This document shows, in pieces, positions 63,097 through 64,000 of a stretch of 64,000 bases of DNA. The notes beneath the pieces are model-generated. The model saw only the letters and a program-made list of their open reading frames with translations, was not told the origin of the DNA and ran no database searches. Position 1 is the first letter of the stretch; every line of letters begins with the position of its first letter. The translations under genes were made by a program, and so were the position numbers. Origin of the DNA: Prochlorococcus sp. AG-347-I21 (lineage in GTDB: Bacteria; Cyanobacteriota; Cyanobacteriia; PCC-6307; Cyanobiaceae); the NCBI GenBank assembly GCA_003279055.1, contig QCBP01000008.1:18318-82317 (forward strand). Direction: 5' to 3'.

Positions 63097-64000
63097 CTAA
63101 TCATCGGCCCAAATATATTTGGTTAATTCTTCAGAAGGGGGTTCAGGCGCTTCAATAGCATTTTTAACTGAATCAGATATCTCTGAATCAATTTTCTTTT
63201 CAATTATTTTCAATTCATCTTCCGTAGCGAATTTACCGTCAATAATTTCTCTAGCTAACTTCTTAATAGGATCTCTTTTCCCCCAAAACTCCTTCTCTTT
63301 TTCAGACCTTAATTCATCTGGATCTGCAAGGGAATGCCCTCTATATCTATAAGTTAAACATTCTAAAAGTGTGGGTCCTTCTCCTGCTCTAGCGCGCTTA
63401 ATTGCTCTTTGTGCTGCTCCTCTTACTGCTAATACATCCATTCCATCAACTTCCTCGCCGTGCATACCAAAAGCAGATGCTTTTCTCCAGATTTCAGGAT
63501 TACTAGTAGCTCTATCATGAGCCATACCGATAGCCCATTTATTATTTTCAACAACAAAAATTATAGGTAATTTCCATAACTGGGCCATATTTAAGCATTC
63601 AAAAAACTGCCCATTATTGCAAGTCCCATCCCCAAAGAATGCTGCAGTTACAGCATCACTATTACTGTTATTAGCAACTTCCTTATTGTATTTACTTGAA
63701 AAGGCTGCTCCCAAGGCAACTGGAATTCCCTCTCCAATAAATGCGTATCCTCCGAGTAGATGATGCTCTCTTGAAAATAAGTGCATGGATCCTCCTCGGC
63801 CTTTGCTACAACCAGTAGCTTTCCCAAAAAGTTCACTCATCACTTCAAATGATGGGACACCCGCACTTAGTGCGTGAACATGATCTCGATAGGTACTGCA
63901 AAACCAATCATGTTTCTTTTTCATGGCGCCTATCACACCAGTGCTGATAGCCTCTTGACCGTTATATAAATGAACGAAACCAAACATTTTCCCCCTGTAA
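63097..64000 (-). CDS. pdhA: Pyruvate dehydrogenase E1 alpha subunit, 5' truncated by window edge
   Basis: Frame continues past ATG at 63987 to the edge ([17 protein letters not shown]); [36 protein letters not shown] motif. Confidence 0.95.
   Translation of the reverse strand, partial: YRGKMFGFVHLYNGQEAISTGVIGAMKKKHDWFCSTYRDHVHALSAGVPSFEVMSELFGKATGCSKGRGGSMHLFSREHHLLGGYAFIGEGIPVALGAAFSSKYNKEVANNSNSDAVTAAFFGDGTCNNGQFFECLNMAQLWKLPIIFVVENNKWAIGMAHDRATSNPEIWRKASAFGMHGEEVDGMDVLAVRGAAQRAIKRARAGEGPTLLECLTYRYRGHSLADPDELRSEKEKEFWGKRDPIKKLAREIIDGKFATEDELKIIEKKIDSEISDSVKNAIEAPEPPSEELTKYIWADD

Noticed and set aside
63097-63987. pdhA starting at ATG 63987
   Set aside because: Upstream codons to the edge read YRGK and continue the conserved E1-alpha N-terminus; the gene extends beyond the window.
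1-64000. CRISPR arrays, IS elements, prophage, toxin-antitoxin or defence islands
   Set aside because: No regularly spaced repeats, transposase, integrase, phage or recognised defence genes were seen in the sequence or ORF track.

Overview
The window is a gene-dense, AT-rich chromosomal segment with cyanobacterial hallmarks: NblS, SepF, LrtA/HPF, ClpP/ClpR pair, HLIP, Ni-SOD, DUF3086/DUF3119-type proteins, and YlqD- and DUF1825-type proteins. It most resembles a streamlined marine picocyanobacterium (Prochlorococcus, probably high-light type); this is inferred from gene content and no search was run. Most of it is housekeeping: cell division (sepF, ftsQ, ftsZ), envelope (bamA-lpxC-fabZ-lpxA-lpxB, murA, ddl), purine/pyrimidine synthesis, tRNA modification, two Clp subunits, three tRNAs (Gly-TCC, His-GTG, Leu-CAA) and the SRP RNA. 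I saw no CRISPR array, prophage or IS element, and no large novel defence or mobile system. The observations most worth checking are: (1) a Ni-SOD cassette (sodN, sodX, HupE/UreJ-like transporter) in which the sodX frame holding the catalytic Ser has no ATG/GTG/TTG start and abuts the sodN stop as TAATC; (2) a SpoU-type methyltransferase that also lacks a canonical start ahead of its conserved N-terminus; (3) a translationally overlapping pair of unannotated membrane micropeptides (32 and 36 aa) behind an extended -10 box; (4) a small lipoprotein (DUF3721-like) interrupted by one in-frame TGA; (5) a CodA-like amidohydrolase with altered active-site residues, paired with an FAD oxidase next to tRNA-His; (6) a stand-alone GIY-YIG-like protein.
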